NCBI GenBank assembly: GCA_900074885.1
Contig: FJUW01000026.1
Span: 62,001 to 126,000, forward strand
Reading direction: 5' to 3'
Length of the DNA stretch: 64,000 nucleotides
Source of the DNA: Rhynchosporium graminicola
Lineage: Eukaryota > Ascomycota > Leotiomycetes > Helotiales > Ploettnerulaceae
Below are positions 46,521 to 57,819 of the stretch, piece after piece. The position numbers were made by a program, and so were the translations under genes. The stretch's first letter is position 1. Every line of letters starts with the position of its first letter. The notes under the pieces are model-generated. The model saw only the letters and a list, made by a program, of their open reading frames with translations, had not been told where the DNA came from and did not search any database.

Positions 46521-47295
46521 ATCTCGACGGCCCCTTCATATCAAATCTCATCTCCACCACCAAGCAGAAAGCCTTCTTCAAAAAGCTGTCTTTCAAAATA
46601 ATCATGAATCCCGTCCATCACGTTCTTGCGTTCGTCCCAGCGTAATGAGTGACAAACGTGGATCAGCGAGTCAACTTCGTGCGACCTCGCTGTACTTTCA
46701 AGATAAGCTACGGTACTTCAGTACGGGCAATAACCAGGATAGTATGCCAAAGCCAAATTCGCTTCTAGTAATGCAGGCAATTGCGTGATAAAAATTCCTA
46801 TGTAATCTTGTGGTACGCTGCCAGTTGTCAGAGTAAGTTACAATCATATTAAGATAGCTAGCTGGCTTTACAGGACAATGTGCTCCGAGGTCGAGGTTAT
46901 GTGATCGAAATGGATATCGCAATGTTGAAGATGTAGAGACATGCTTCTTATTCCAAGTTGTTGCTTTCCAACATTCTACTCGAATCAACAGTTTATACAA
47001 GATGTCTTCCCATATTTTAGGGAATAAGTCACACTAAATGCAGTTTTCCTCTAACTATATACTTCTGGAATGAAGCCGTTGACATTCAATAGCCGATCAT
47101 TGCCGACCCGACCCCGCACCCTGGTCATCCTCATATTTACCTTTGTTATCTCGTCTCATCCCATCCCATCCCAACACCAAATCATTAGATCAAAACATCA
47201 AGTCCCAGACCCGGCAACAAATCTTACAAACAAAATCTCACTCACCCACCCAATAACTCCGAACAACAGGAGCCAAAAGAGCCATTATCTCAGCC
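46521..47295. other. Intergenic region, promoter side of the second SDR
   Basis: About 770 bp between the repeat field and the SDR start. A minus-strand open frame at 46698-47000 has no recognisable features. A CCCATCCCATCCCA run lies near 47157-47175. Otherwise nothing was recognised. Confidence 0.45.
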
Positions 47296-48669
47296 ATGGC
47301 AGATAACAATCTATCTGGTCGATTAGCACTCATAACCGGAGCTTCAAGCGGGTACGTACTTACTTATCCTTGAATACACATCCCCTCAGCACATCTCATC
47401 ATTTCCCCTCCTCTCCTTCCCACCCAAATCGTCTCTTTACCGCCCAGTTAATTGACCATTCTAAGTATCGGCGCAGCATGCGCCCACTCCCTCGCAGGAC
47501 GAGGTATGCATCTCGCATTAACATACTCGCAAAATGCCGATGGGATGAAGAAGATCGTCGATTCTATCCGTGCTTCTTCTCCTGATGCTGGGAAGCTGAA
47601 GATTACTATGCATCAGGTTGATGTTGGGGAGGTGGATGAGATTACGTGAGTGGGAGGTTTTCTTTCTCTTAAGCCTGAGTGCGTTCTGTGAATGTTAGAT
47701 GAGCGAGGGAGGAATGGCTGATTTAATGGCTTGAGAAGAGGATGGGGATGGATGGATATCAGCCTTTGTTATGAGTGGGATCGAGGTTGAGTTTTAGTTC
47801 GTGATGTTAGGGATGCGAGTTATAGTTGGGAGACTCGTGCTGACACATTTATAAATAGCAAGATGTTCAAAGAAGTTTCAGAACAGCACGAGGGGAAAGC
47901 GGTAGATGTATTAGTGAGCAACGCTGGATACGGTAAGAGGATAGTCGATATCTGGTATGTCTTCCTCTTTCCTCCCCTCTCCCCTCTCCTCTCTCCTCGT
48001 ATACACTATCCGTCTCAGAAGAACTAACACAATTACTTTCCGGAACAGGGACATCCCACTCTCGGAATTCGAGAAAACAATCAACATAAATCTACGCGCT
48101 TCTTTCCTCCTGGTGAAAGGCGTGATAGAAGGCATGAAGGCGCAAAATTGGGGAAGGATAATATTCATGTCTTCGATCGCTGCTCAGGGAGGTGGGATAA
48201 ATGGATGTCGTAAGATAGCTTCTCTTTCTCTTTCTCTTTCTCCTTCCCGTTTCCCCATCTCTAATCTACCGCTTGTACCCTTCGAAATCTACCTCTATCT
48301 AATCTTCACCCCCTTTCATGGCCCGAAATCTGCTCATCGTCATTCCCATTTTCATCCTCATCTTCATCTTCAGCTCACCTACTCACCCACCTGATAGATT
48401 ACGCCTCATCAAAAGGCGGTCTCACAGCCATGATGCGCAACCTCTCCTCGCACCTAACCAAATACAACATCTCCGTCAACGACGTCGCGCCCGCTTTGAT
48501 TGGCGATACGGGCATGATCAGTAGTCCGGACGTGATACCCGGTGGAGTGGGCACCATTCCTATGGGGAGGCTGGGTGAGCCGAAGGAGGTTGCGAATGTG
48601 GTTACGATGCTCGCTGAGACGGGTTTTATGACGGGCCAGAGTTTGTTGATTAGTGGTGGGTTGAAGTAA
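47296..48669 (+). CDS. Short-chain dehydrogenase/reductase (3-oxoacyl-ACP-reductase-like)
   Basis: Classical SDR that should catalyse an NAD(P)-dependent reduction; the substrate is unknown. There are five exons: 47296-47351, 47466-47645, 47859-47954, 48049-48209 and 48398-48669, giving 254 residues, the usual length. The cofactor loop is split by intron 1 (ITGASS|GIGAACA). VSNAGYG, the catalytic serine in IIFMSSIAAQGG and the active-site YASSK (split by intron 4 at H|YASSK) are all present. The C-terminus ends MTGQSLLISGGLK. For intron 3 the donor GTATGT at 47955 keeps the frame (KRIVDIW|DIPLSE). The GTAAGA 20 bp earlier does not. It lies just beyond the repeat field. Confidence 0.88.
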
Positions 48670-49861
48670 AGGGAATGAGGAGAGGAAGGAAGGGAGCAAG
48701 TGGATATTTTTGTGATCATGGAGAGGAGGAGAGAAGAGAAGAGAAGAGCAGCGAAAAGTGGAAGTTGAAATGGAAATGTTTGTGGTTTTGGTAACGGGAG
48801 GAGAGAGGATAGATATTGCGTACTTGGCGAGCATGAGATAAGCTATGGAAAGCGCGGAAGACATTCGTGGGCCTCCTACCGAAAAACCTCGTTTTGCTCT
48901 CGTTACAGGACTCCAAGTAAATAAATATATTCGAGAATCGAAACCCCATTCTAGACCAAGTTCAATCGAGCCGAGCGAACGCAATAAGCGAGTCACGAGG
49001 CAAAAGCACAACATACGTGAAGTGAATAGCTGCCACCACGATGCGGAACAACGAGACATCAGGTGGAGACGCCCTTGAGTAGTTCATTCAAAGCAAGTTC
49101 ATACTTTCAAATCTGTACACCGCAATGATCGGTGCGTTCTCTCTCAGCGGTATTAACATCACGTGACTTGAACTTGCTCAGATTCCAACTTAGGGTCGTC
49201 TGGCGTCTGGCACTTTGTTAACCCACCGAAGACAGACCGACCACCACCCACCATCCGTATTACGAGCTGAAGTCAGCCATCCATCAGCTCTCCTCTCAGC
49301 CCTAGAAGCAGGGCCTACAAGTGACAAGTGCCATGGCGATGTTGAATTGTATTTCGGGATTACCTAGTGTAGGTGGAATTCGTGATACGGAGGTACGGTA
49401 AACGGTACTATCTATTCTCAGACTCGACTCAGCTCAGTCGGCATGTTCTCATCTCTGTACTCGGTTGGTTTTCGATAGGTCGTGGTTCTTTCAACCGATT
49501 GTCCAAATGCTTTATCTAGATGATCTAGATGCTCTGCTGTCATCCTTCTCCCTAGAACAATGCCCGAGGTATTGTAGGACGGCACTGTGACATCTAGATC
49601 GGCTCAAGACCTTCAAGGGAAGCTCGTGATGGGCTCAACCAAATTACTGCAGACCCTGGCGTCATGCACATGTACGTACCTCTAAGTGTCCTATCCCCCC
49701 GTTGGTGGCTGAGTCAGTGGCTGAACTAATGATGGGAGATGTGGATTCTGGAAGTTGATTATTCCGTTCTCCGTATGGTAGTAACCTACCTGCACGGCCA
49801 GGAGCGGTGGGCGCGGTGGGCGCTGGACGCTTCCCCAGATTCTGATTAGTCCTGCTATTCT

Positions 49862-49980
49862 CCGGGGACACCAGGGGGACACCAGGGGAACACCAGGGGG
49901 GGACATTGAAATAAGATTTGGTGTCGGGGACTGTTGATCGCAGGCTCGTGTCGTATCGTGTCGTGTCGTGTCGTGTCGTG
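49862..49980. repeat. Two short tandem repeats (GGGGACACCA and GTGTC units)
   Basis: Three to four copies of a roughly 10-11 bp GGGGACACCA unit lie at 49862-49900. Separated by about 45 bp, six or so GTGTC pentamers lie at about 49947-49980. Both are non-coding. Confidence 0.8.
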
Positions 49981-50872
49981 TGGTGTGTGTAGGAAGTTTC
50001 GTTCGAGGAGGATCGTCATGACTTCATTATCTTATCTTATTGTCTTCTTTATAGGGAGATATACTTAGTTGGTATGAGAAGGAGATGGTTGGACTTTGCG
50101 GTCGGTACCTAGAGGATGAGCCCGAGAAGACTTCCGTCATATCTGAGGAAGAGATAATTCTGTAAGAGAGGATAGATGATGACCTGGGTGCCCCGGACTT
50201 CAAGTAACTCTGTTCATGATTATTGATTGATGCATGAGGTACGGTATGAGGCTGAGGCTGAAGCGGAAGCTGAGGATGAAGTAAGTGATTCCGAGAAGAA
50301 GTCTAAACACGCACGTACGCACCAAGCAAGCAAACGTCACAGCGGTCTTTTCGGTTTGGCCTGATCATTTCATTAACAGCAGGAACTTGAAACAATGATT
50401 TGGCAGCGCACGCGCTGGCAACCCGTAACCATTGAAATTGACAGGCGAGACAATTGAAGATAATGGAGTGGAGGTTTGGTCGTTCGGATTACTGTCTTGA
50501 CTATACTCTTACTCTTACTGTATCGTTCGTGTGTGGCACATGAATAGATGCCGTGTTGTCACAAAGACACTACCATAAATAACCATTATGGATTATTCAT
50601 TCATATCATGATGTCGATATCATTGGCTGATCGCATTAATGATTATGGATGGGTAGATGACTCGCATTCTAAAGCCCCAAGTAAATTACTCCAAGCACTT
50701 TACGGTGTACTTCTAAGACTTACTCACGGAGCCCCGGCCGGCGACAACATCCTATACCCATACCTAACTACCTAGTAACTAGTAGTAAGTACCTATAAGG
50801 ACCTGCCAATAAGGTTTAGCGTAATAAATATGCTGCAGGCCTGCAACTGTCTGTCAAACCCCCCCTGGCCCC

Positions 50873-50943
50873 CCTGTCCTGTCCTGTCCTGTCCTGTCCT
50901 GTCCTGTCCTGTCCTGTCCTGCCCTGTCCTGTCCTGTCCTGTC
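50873..50943. repeat. CCTGT pentanucleotide microsatellite
   Basis: About 14 nearly perfect copies of CCTGT, with one T-to-C change at about 50922. They are preceded by a C-rich tract and lie about 350 bp upstream of the Reg1-like start codon. Confidence 0.95.
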
Positions 50944-51033
50944 TGGGTCTCGAGTCTCAACGTTCGGACGCCGACAAAAATGTCAGACCCCCACCGACCC
51001 CCAACAAAGCAACAAAGTCCCCGAACCTCAAAT

Positions 51034-51069
51034 AATCCTCATCCTCATCCTCATCCTCATCCTCATCCA
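51034..51069. repeat. ATCCTC hexanucleotide microsatellite
   Basis: Six copies of an ATCCTC unit, about 220 bp upstream of the Reg1-like start codon, probably in the promoter or 5' leader. Confidence 0.93.
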
Positions 51070-51288
51070 GACACCTTTTCCTATTCAAATATTTATCACT
51101 TCACGATACCTTCATTAATCGTTCTCTTTCTTTGGCACTGCGCTCGCCTTGCCTATTAACAGTCCCAGGTCTTTGCTTTACGGACCTGCATATCGAAGAA
51201 GCGATCCAGTCAGGGGTTACGGACACGATCAACACCCACACGTGACACTCAACGGATTCTCCCCAAGGGCGGGCGGTAAACAGCAACC

Positions 51289-53169
51289 ATGGACGATTAC
51301 ATGCCCCAGGACGAGTATTTCGAATGGGAGGATATCATTCCCTACCGGTCTTCCCTTGACCTGATAGCCAAGAACCGGGAAGAGAGCCATCAGACGCAGC
51401 CTCTGGAATACCGAAGTACATTCACATTCGAGGATTGCGAAAGCAGCGATAGTGACGATTTCCAATGGAGCGAGGCGGACACAGAAACGGCGGCTTCTAC
51501 TACTTCTATCCAGACTACGTTTACGTTTCAATCCTTCATTGACTCTGGAAAAGAGGATTTGTCTATTGATTTTCCTTCGTATGAGGAACCTGAGTGCGAC
51601 CCGAGGGAAGGGATCGATATCGGGCTTGGAGGGTTGGAGACGGCGATACCGATTGTGGAAGACCACCACACTCCGGAAGTTCCGGTCACTACGGCTTTGC
51701 AGTCGGAACGCATCAATCCGAGAGTACCTTCTTTCAAGCGGGCTACGATCACCGGAACGCGGGATTGTGAAGCTTTAGAAGTGCAGCCGTGTGGAAATGT
51801 TAATTACTTGCTTCACCAATGGCGGGAAGAAGATGTCTCAGCATCATGGAAACACGTCGTCTCGAAATCCAAATCTTGGAATGAAGATGTTTCCAGCTTG
51901 GATTCCTCCAAATGGAAACGACATAATATTGTCAGGAGGCTAGAGAACTCTTCGTGGAGGACTTGGTCGAAGTTGAGGTTCGGATTGAGGACCGTTCATC
52001 CGAAGACTATCAATTGGTATGTCATCTGTTCTAGCACCGGAATTCCGGGGGCCTTTGATAAGAGGCGTTTACTAATTTCGTTTCATAGGCTAAAGGACTG
52101 TGATAATACTTGTCTGTACGGTCCGTTCGCTATTGGCTCGAGAACAGGCTCATCATCGCCCATGACACGTGACGTCCGGACTCCGAACAGCAAATCGAAC
52201 AGCAGCACCACCACACCAAAATCAATCCTCAAGAAGCCCAGTACAGCAGAAATCCTCTGCCGGGGCTCTCTACCCAGCTACAGCATCTCGTCCTCCACAA
52301 GAGTCTCAATCCAAGTCCGTTCGCTGAGCGACAACTCCCCGCTCACGCATGTCCAACTTGACCCCAAACACGTCGATTTCAGAACTCCGAAGTCGTCGGT
52401 CTCCACATCGTTATCAAACGCACTACAATCGAAGCAAGTCCGAAGAACCGTCCAATTTCTCCCCGAAGTCCGACAATACGTAATCGTCATACCCATCGGT
52501 GACCGAAAGATCCACCGTACAGTCAAGAAAACGAAATCCGCAACTCTGAAAGAAGAAAATGCGCCTTTCAAACTCGTGAAACCAGCGAAAGCACAGCTCG
52601 TGAGTGAACCAAGTTATTGGCGTCCGGAGAGTTTGTGGTCGCAGAATCCAAAATCTGTGCAGAATCAAGGAAAGAGTGGAAGTTGTGAGAAGAAAGATGA
52701 TGAATGGACGTGGCTAGGCGTCGTTGGTGAGGAGGCTGTCGACGATGAGCCTAGTATTAAAGAAGGCTCATTGAGTTACTACTACGGCAATCAACGCTCC
52801 CACTCACTCTCTCGAAACCAAAACATCATCGGCTCCGCGCCTTCATTATCTTCAACACCACCACTTCATTTCGACACCGACATCGTCGATGATCCAATTG
52901 ACTGCCTACTTTCAGCCACTTCAAGCTCTAGCGTCGGATCTTTATCACCGCCTTCTTCTGCCGAGGAGGACGGTAGTAGTATATCGGAAGACAGCTCTGA
53001 CGATGATTTACCTGGCGTTGCCTCGCCACCGATAGTACGTGCGGAAATTGTAAGGGACGAGAAGTTCGGGAGTGGGATGCGAGGATTGAGTCTGGATATC
53101 GGCATTATGGATGATGAGAAACATCGTCTGTATAAGCAGGTTATGGAGGAGTTTAATCTGGAGTACTAG
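51289..53169 (+). CDS. Reg1-like protein phosphatase 1 regulatory subunit (DUF1752-type)
   Basis: Homologous to the conserved region of yeast Reg1, which targets the PP1 catalytic subunit Glc7 to glucose-repression substrates. There are two exons, 51289-52016 and 52089-53169, giving 602 residues. The 72-bp intron (GTATGT...TTTCATAG) is removed to give the family block KTINW|LKDCDNTCLYGP. Upstream come VNYLLHQWREEDVSASWKHV and ENSSWRTWSKLRFGL. Downstream are PKSILKKPSTAEIL and then RRTVQF, which fits the PP1-docking RVxF motif, near residue 365. The N-terminus is acidic and the C-terminal third serine-rich and acidic, ending MEEFNLEY. The intron is a multiple of three and has no stop, so an unspliced mRNA would add 24 residues inside the conserved block. 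Confidence 0.85.
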   Translation: MDDYMPQDEYFEWEDIIPYRSSLDLIAKNREESHQTQPLEYRSTFTFEDCESSDSDDFQWSEADTETAASTTSIQTTFTFQSFIDSGKEDLSIDFPSYEEPECDPREGIDIGLGGLETAIPIVEDHHTPEVPVTTALQSERINPRVPSFKRATITGTRDCEALEVQPCGNVNYLLHQWREEDVSASWKHVVSKSKSWNEDVSSLDSSKWKRHNIVRRLENSSWRTWSKLRFGLRTVHPKTINWYVICSSTGIPGAFDKRRLLISFHRLKDCDNTCLYGPFAIGSRTGSSSPMTRDVRTPNSKSNSSTTTPKSILKKPSTAEILCRGSLPSYSISSSTRVSIQVRSLSDNSPLTHVQLDPKHVDFRTPKSSVSTSLSNALQSKQVRRTVQFLPEVRQYVIVIPIGDRKIHRTVKKTKSATLKEENAPFKLVKPAKAQLVSEPSYWRPESLWSQNPKSVQNQGKSGSCEKKDDEWTWLGVVGEEAVDDEPSIKEGSLSYYYGNQRSHSLSRNQNIIGSAPSLSSTPPLHFDTDIVDDPIDCLLSATSSSSVGSLSPPSSAEEDGSSISEDSSDDDLPGVASPPIVRAEIVRDEKFGSGMRGLSLDIGIMDDEKHRLYKQVMEEFNLEY

Positions 53170-54777
53170 ATCATCTGATCTGGGTAGCAAGCAAGGGAAG
53201 GGAAAGGGAAGGGAGAAGGGGAACAATTTTGCTGCATTATCAGCGTTGCATAGCCATTTCTGCTTGCTTAGCTGGGGTGGATGGAAAAGGAGAAGGACGA
53301 TATACCTGTGCATGAATATCATAACAACACAATAACGAAGAATACAAATACATACATAGATGCATATATCCTAGGGTGCCCGAGCGGTTCCAATGTATCG
53401 CTTCTTGAAACCTGCACTTCCTCGTTCTCCCACTCCGTTCAACAATCTAAATAGCTCTACCACGTGATATCCCACCGCGCAAGCTCCTCATCCACTTCCC
53501 TCCCGTCATCATCCCACGCATCGATCTCTCCTCCCACTCACCCGGTTCCCTACCTATGTATCTTCTCAAAAATTCTCTATTGCACGTGATTGACTCTGAA
53601 ATCTCGCCTCAACACCTACCTATACCTCTTGTCCGTTCTGTGGCTGATGAACAAGATCTGCACTCATTCTTCTGAATCATATTTTGATCAGACTTCACGA
53701 AACCAATTTTTTTTTTCTTTTTCTTTCTTTCTTTAATAAAGCGCGATTTCCTGGTTGTAAGATTGGGGACGTATGCTAGGTGAGTAAGCAAGCAAAGCGT
53801 GTTGGGTACGTGCTGGATGGATCGTGGAATCTCTGGATAGATGATGCTGAGTTCCCTTTCTTGCTTTGTCTTTCTCTGTCTCCCTGGGCTGGCGTGGTAT
53901 GGGGTCTTGAGAGTGTCCAGGGAGGGAAACCGTTTGTTCTTTTCCTCATCTCCCTACCAGACTTCTTGAGATCGCCAGAGTTGCGTGTTTCTCCATACCT
54001 CGGTGCCGGTTAGCTAGGTTTTCTTCTTCTTCTTCTTCTTCGTCTGTCTTGAGATTTCTGAAGGGGAGGGGTGAGGGGGCTTGCTGGATGGATTTCCACG
54101 CTTGCTTTGCAAGTCGTGGAGCAACATCCCGCCTTGCTTCGAAGCTTAGATATGATGGAGACGAGCGAAAGGAGGATGGGATACCCTCAATGCGAAGCCA
54201 TATCTTCCTTCACGTTTGCTTAACCACATCATCCTCCGTCAAGACGCTAACCCACAACAGGGAGACATCAAAGAAAAGCCTCATGGAAATAAACCAGTAA
54301 ACTTGTTTCGGGTGGTCGCGAAGTTCCGCTCTTCAATCTAGGATGAAGCAGGAGGAATTAGAGGCTGGAAAGTAGGTTTTGTCTTCTGATATGATGTCCA
54401 GGTTAAATAAACACCGCTCGATTCTCATGTGCCAATTATTTAAGTCAGTAAATGCAAGTCAGTAATTGAAAGTAAGATGGCCGAGATTTGGTCTGTCAAC
54501 GAGCTTGGTCTTCGATTTTGCCTTGTTTAGTGTCTTGCCAGGTAGATCATCGCAGCAAAAGGATGTCAAAAGTTTGATCAATGAATATTTCACAGAGGCC
54601 CCCAACAGACAAAATATCATTGATCAATATTTAATCTAGATCCACTGCTAACCTCTCAAGCTGTCCCTTCAGAAGGTCAACGCGATAATCCAATGCAAGA
54701 AGCTATGTCAAACTCGCCCCATACATGCCGAAGAACCAGAATCCGAAGATCAACTCATTCCTTGCTACCAAACAACA
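53170..54777. other. Convergent intergenic region, 1.6 kb
   Basis: Contains the 3' ends of both neighbours, a T-rich TTTTTCTTTTTCTTTCTTTC tract near 53708-53733 and a CTT run near 54019-54040. A GTGCCCGAGCGGTTCC string near 53377 resembles a tRNA A box, but no tRNA can be folded around it. No gene was recognised. Confidence 0.5.
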
Positions 54778-56922
54778 TTATTCCTCTTCGCTTTCTTCAC
54801 TTTCGTCGCCCTGGCAGATCCGCACTCCATGGAATTGCGCTCCATATCCGACGGGAATATAGGGAGCTCCCTCGTCAGGAATGGTGACTCCGTTACTTTC
54901 CCGTGTATCTGGAGGTGGTTCGATGATGACGTTGTCCATCAAATCAGTTGTTGCAGTATCTTGGGAACTCTCGAGATGGTCTTCATCATCATTCTCTTCT
55001 TCAATTTTTCCTCCATATTCTTCCTCTCTATCAACCTCGACGGACTCCTGATCACCATCGCTAATTTCCCCTTGTGCATGCCGATCCATGCCCGTGTCTG
55101 AGGATTCTCTGCACTTCGTGGGAAGACCAGGAAGATTCCAATATCCCAAAAGACCGGGCTCATCTTCGTCATCCTCGTCTTTGATGGGTTCCTGGTAGAT
55201 GTCTTCCCAAAGAGCCGGGTCGTCACTTCCGCGAGCTGCATGCCACTCCGGATTCAGCTCAATATTGTGATTTTGATTGTCTTCGTCACTCTGAATGGTT
55301 TGTGCATCGTCCCCGGCGGATGCAAAGTCGTGCACTTTCTCAGATTTCTCAGCATCGGAGTTGGAGTCCGAGTCAGAAGTCTTGCTCTCCTCAATCTTGA
55401 CTGTGTCTGGTTCGAAATCCATTTCATTGCGAGCCTCATTCTGATGAAATCCGTCGGGCTTTTCCTCGAGATACTCATCGATGTGTTCATCTGAGCCAAA
55501 CAGCTCATCTAAATCCATTTCAACATCTGCTTGGGAATCTGGAGCCCATTCCGAGTTTGAAGGTTCAGCATTGTCTCCCCGGCTCCGCGCGACCCACTCC
55601 ATGACCGCATTGAGCTTTGCTTCATCGGGTAGCCAGATGTCTTCCATGGCTTCAGTATCGAGGCCAGCTTCAAAGATCCCCTTGGCCTTTTGACATGAGC
55701 CAAGGAGATCACATATTTCTATGCCATCATCGCAGACCACGAGAGTTCTAACATTATCGGCGACTGCCTGCTCTGCGCTCTCATTGGCGCCGTCCTTAGC
55801 ACCATTAAGACTGGCGGAGAAGAGTCCGGCAATTTCGACTTCTTCACCGATCATCGAGTCCTCGACATCGGTTTCGGCAGTCGAAAGTCCTCCTGGATCG
55901 CACTCAACGTTTTCCTCAAAATCGAAATCTTCGTCGTGTTCAATCAGCGCCACAAAGTCGATATTCTCTATCAGCTCTCGCACGATGGAGTTCTGTTTCA
56001 TAGAGACGCCTCTCGAACTTCTTTCCCCAGGATTGTCCACATGCAAAGGGTCCTCATCATCAGATTCCCAAAGCAGAGACTTGAAGCGTACGTGTCGGTC
56101 GGCGAGAGTGCCCTCTCCTGCCGGATCTTTCTCCAGAGGCTCGTCATCTACGGATCCCCACAGCGTCGAACCGTAGCGCACAAACCCATCGGCTGTCAAC
56201 ACTGCTCCTCTCTCGTGTAATGCCTCTAAGCCCTCAATGACCTGAACATGCTCTGCATATTGATCGTTTTCCCCCGCCCTCACAACGAGCTCGCCTTCAT
56301 GACTGGGCTTGTGCTCTTGAACAAGATCACCTTCGCAACTTAACTCCTCCGCACCGTCCACACCCCCATGCATTGCCACATCTCCTCCCCTTTCGTCCTG
56401 GCTCATCTCTCCTTCTCCTTCCTCACCAACACCCAACCAACAACCTCCAACTATCCCCTCTCTCCCTATCCTCTCCGCAAGTATTCCCCTCAACCTCTCA
56501 AACCCTCCATCCCACCTCTCACACTTCCCCTCCTCTACATCCTCCGCATCCGTACTATCCATCTCCTCTCTCAAGCTCTCCAAATACCAGACTACTCCTT
56601 CATCACTACACCACTCAGCCCTGTCTCCACATTCTAGACACTTGAGGGCGGATTGGAAGTGATTGAATGTATCGTGTACTATGTGATACCATTCTTCTTG
56701 TAGGGGGAGGAGGATTCCCAGGGGAACAGGGTAGTGGGAAGTGGGTGATGGGAGGTATTGTGTTTTAGCGGCGTGAACAAGGTGGGAGATAACTGCGGAG
56801 GTGATCCAGGGCCGGCGATAAGGAGGAATGGGTGGCAGCGGCGGACGGTGAACGGCTCTCTTTCTGGAGGTGTGAGAGGGAAGAATTTTTGGGAGCGGTG
56901 GTTTGAATGACGGAGTTGCCAT
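54778..56922 (-). CDS. Large acidic protein of unknown function
   Basis: An uninterrupted open frame of 714 codons from ATG 56922 (MATPSFKPPLPKILP). The first 60 residues are proline-rich and basic (KRAVHRPPLPPIPPYRRP). A short potentially folded region follows (about 60-130) with LQEEWYHIVHDTFNHF and a CLECGDRAEWC cysteine pair. From about residue 150 to the end the chain is strongly acidic, with many Asp/Glu clusters and casein-kinase-like serines, and it ends EESEEE. Two related segments, RYGSTLWGSVDDEPLEKDPA and RFKSLLWESDDEDPLHVDNP, suggest an internal repeat. There is no membrane helix. I do not recognise the family; a nuclear or chromatin-associated role is only a guess from composition. 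Confidence 0.8.
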   Translation of the reverse strand: MATPSFKPPLPKILPSHTSRKRAVHRPPLPPIPPYRRPWITSAVISHLVHAAKTQYLPSPTSHYPVPLGILLPLQEEWYHIVHDTFNHFQSALKCLECGDRAEWCSDEGVVWYLESLREEMDSTDAEDVEEGKCERWDGGFERLRGILAERIGREGIVGGCWLGVGEEGEGEMSQDERGGDVAMHGGVDGAEELSCEGDLVQEHKPSHEGELVVRAGENDQYAEHVQVIEGLEALHERGAVLTADGFVRYGSTLWGSVDDEPLEKDPAGEGTLADRHVRFKSLLWESDDEDPLHVDNPGERSSRGVSMKQNSIVRELIENIDFVALIEHDEDFDFEENVECDPGGLSTAETDVEDSMIGEEVEIAGLFSASLNGAKDGANESAEQAVADNVRTLVVCDDGIEICDLLGSCQKAKGIFEAGLDTEAMEDIWLPDEAKLNAVMEWVARSRGDNAEPSNSEWAPDSQADVEMDLDELFGSDEHIDEYLEEKPDGFHQNEARNEMDFEPDTVKIEESKTSDSDSNSDAEKSEKVHDFASAGDDAQTIQSDEDNQNHNIELNPEWHAARGSDDPALWEDIYQEPIKDEDDEDEPGLLGYWNLPGLPTKCRESSDTGMDRHAQGEISDGDQESVEVDREEEYGGKIEEENDDEDHLESSQDTATTDLMDNVIIEPPPDTRESNGVTIPDEGAPYIPVGYGAQFHGVRICQGDESEESEEE

Positions 56923-57819
56923 TTGTTGTTTGCGAGTGGTTGGAACTTGTAGAGAGATGATATTTTGGGAGGGAGAGTTTGGGAAAGAGGAAGATGTAAT
57001 CGTTAATGTGGTGATGAGGAGCTGAGCATGGTTGAATTGATGTAACTAATCTGCAATGCGTCTTGATAGTTCCCGATGAATGTTGAAAGGGGAGGAATCC
57101 AGAAAAGAAAAGCATCTCGAGCAAGCATCTGTCACTTGACTGTGCTTAAAATGAAGAGCTCGTGATATGTTTGGTGTACTCAGCTTAGACTCAGAATCCA
57201 TGGGATCAGGTACTCAAGATTATTATGGCCAGTACTATGATCAACCATGACAATGATGAAGCAACCAGCTTCTTTCGAAGAATCAAAGCCGCCAGTGAAG
57301 GGAAAGTCGTCAATGTCAACACCCTATCCGAGATGTTGTAGATCGAAATGAATTCAATACAGCAAGTAGCACTTGACCGATTGTAGGACCTTCGAAAGTC
57401 TTTTGAGCTGTAATGCTGACAGATAGATATATGGAAAGCTAACAGAACACAGGTGGCGATCCGGGAGCGGCCATGTTGAGTGTCTGATACCTGCAAGACA
57501 TCAACAGACACGAGGCACCTACAATTTTTAATCCACGTCGTGAATACCACAGAGGCACATCGCAAATATCGCATTCAGTGGTCAACCGAATGCGGCAATA
57601 ATGAGGAGTGAGTGAAAGAAGGGCCGAGGAATACCCGTGGAAGAACGAAGCACGCAAGGCACTGTCCCGCTTCAGCCTAGCGTCATCTGAGCTAGAATCT
57701 CAATCTCTGATTATCAATGCTCGACTCGCTCCAGCTGCTGCCTCCGCAATCATTTCGCGACCCGGACGTCTTCATCATCCACCACCAAATTACACACCCA
57801 ACAATTCCGTAGCCAAGCT
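56923..57819. promoter_or_regulatory. Divergent intergenic region, unknown acidic protein / SF3B6
   Basis: About 900 bp between two divergent start codons, with short frames only. It should contain both promoters; no specific site was assigned. Confidence 0.45.

Larger units (their letters stand above)
48670..51288. other. Repeat-rich intergenic region upstream of the Reg1-like gene
   Basis: A 2.6 kb stretch without a supported gene. It carries several independent simple repeats: GAGAA-type at 48720-48750, GGGGACACCA units at 49862-49900, GTGTC units at about 49947-49980, GAGGCT/GAGGAT-like at 50250-50280, CCTGT units at 50873-50943 and ATCCTC units at 51034-51069. The last two lie within about 420 bp of the Reg1-like start codon, so they are in its promoter or 5' leader. 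Confidence 0.55.

Noticed and set aside
53370..53460. Possible tRNA, from an A-box-like string
   Set aside because: No T-arm consensus or acceptor pairing could be found in the following 90 bases.
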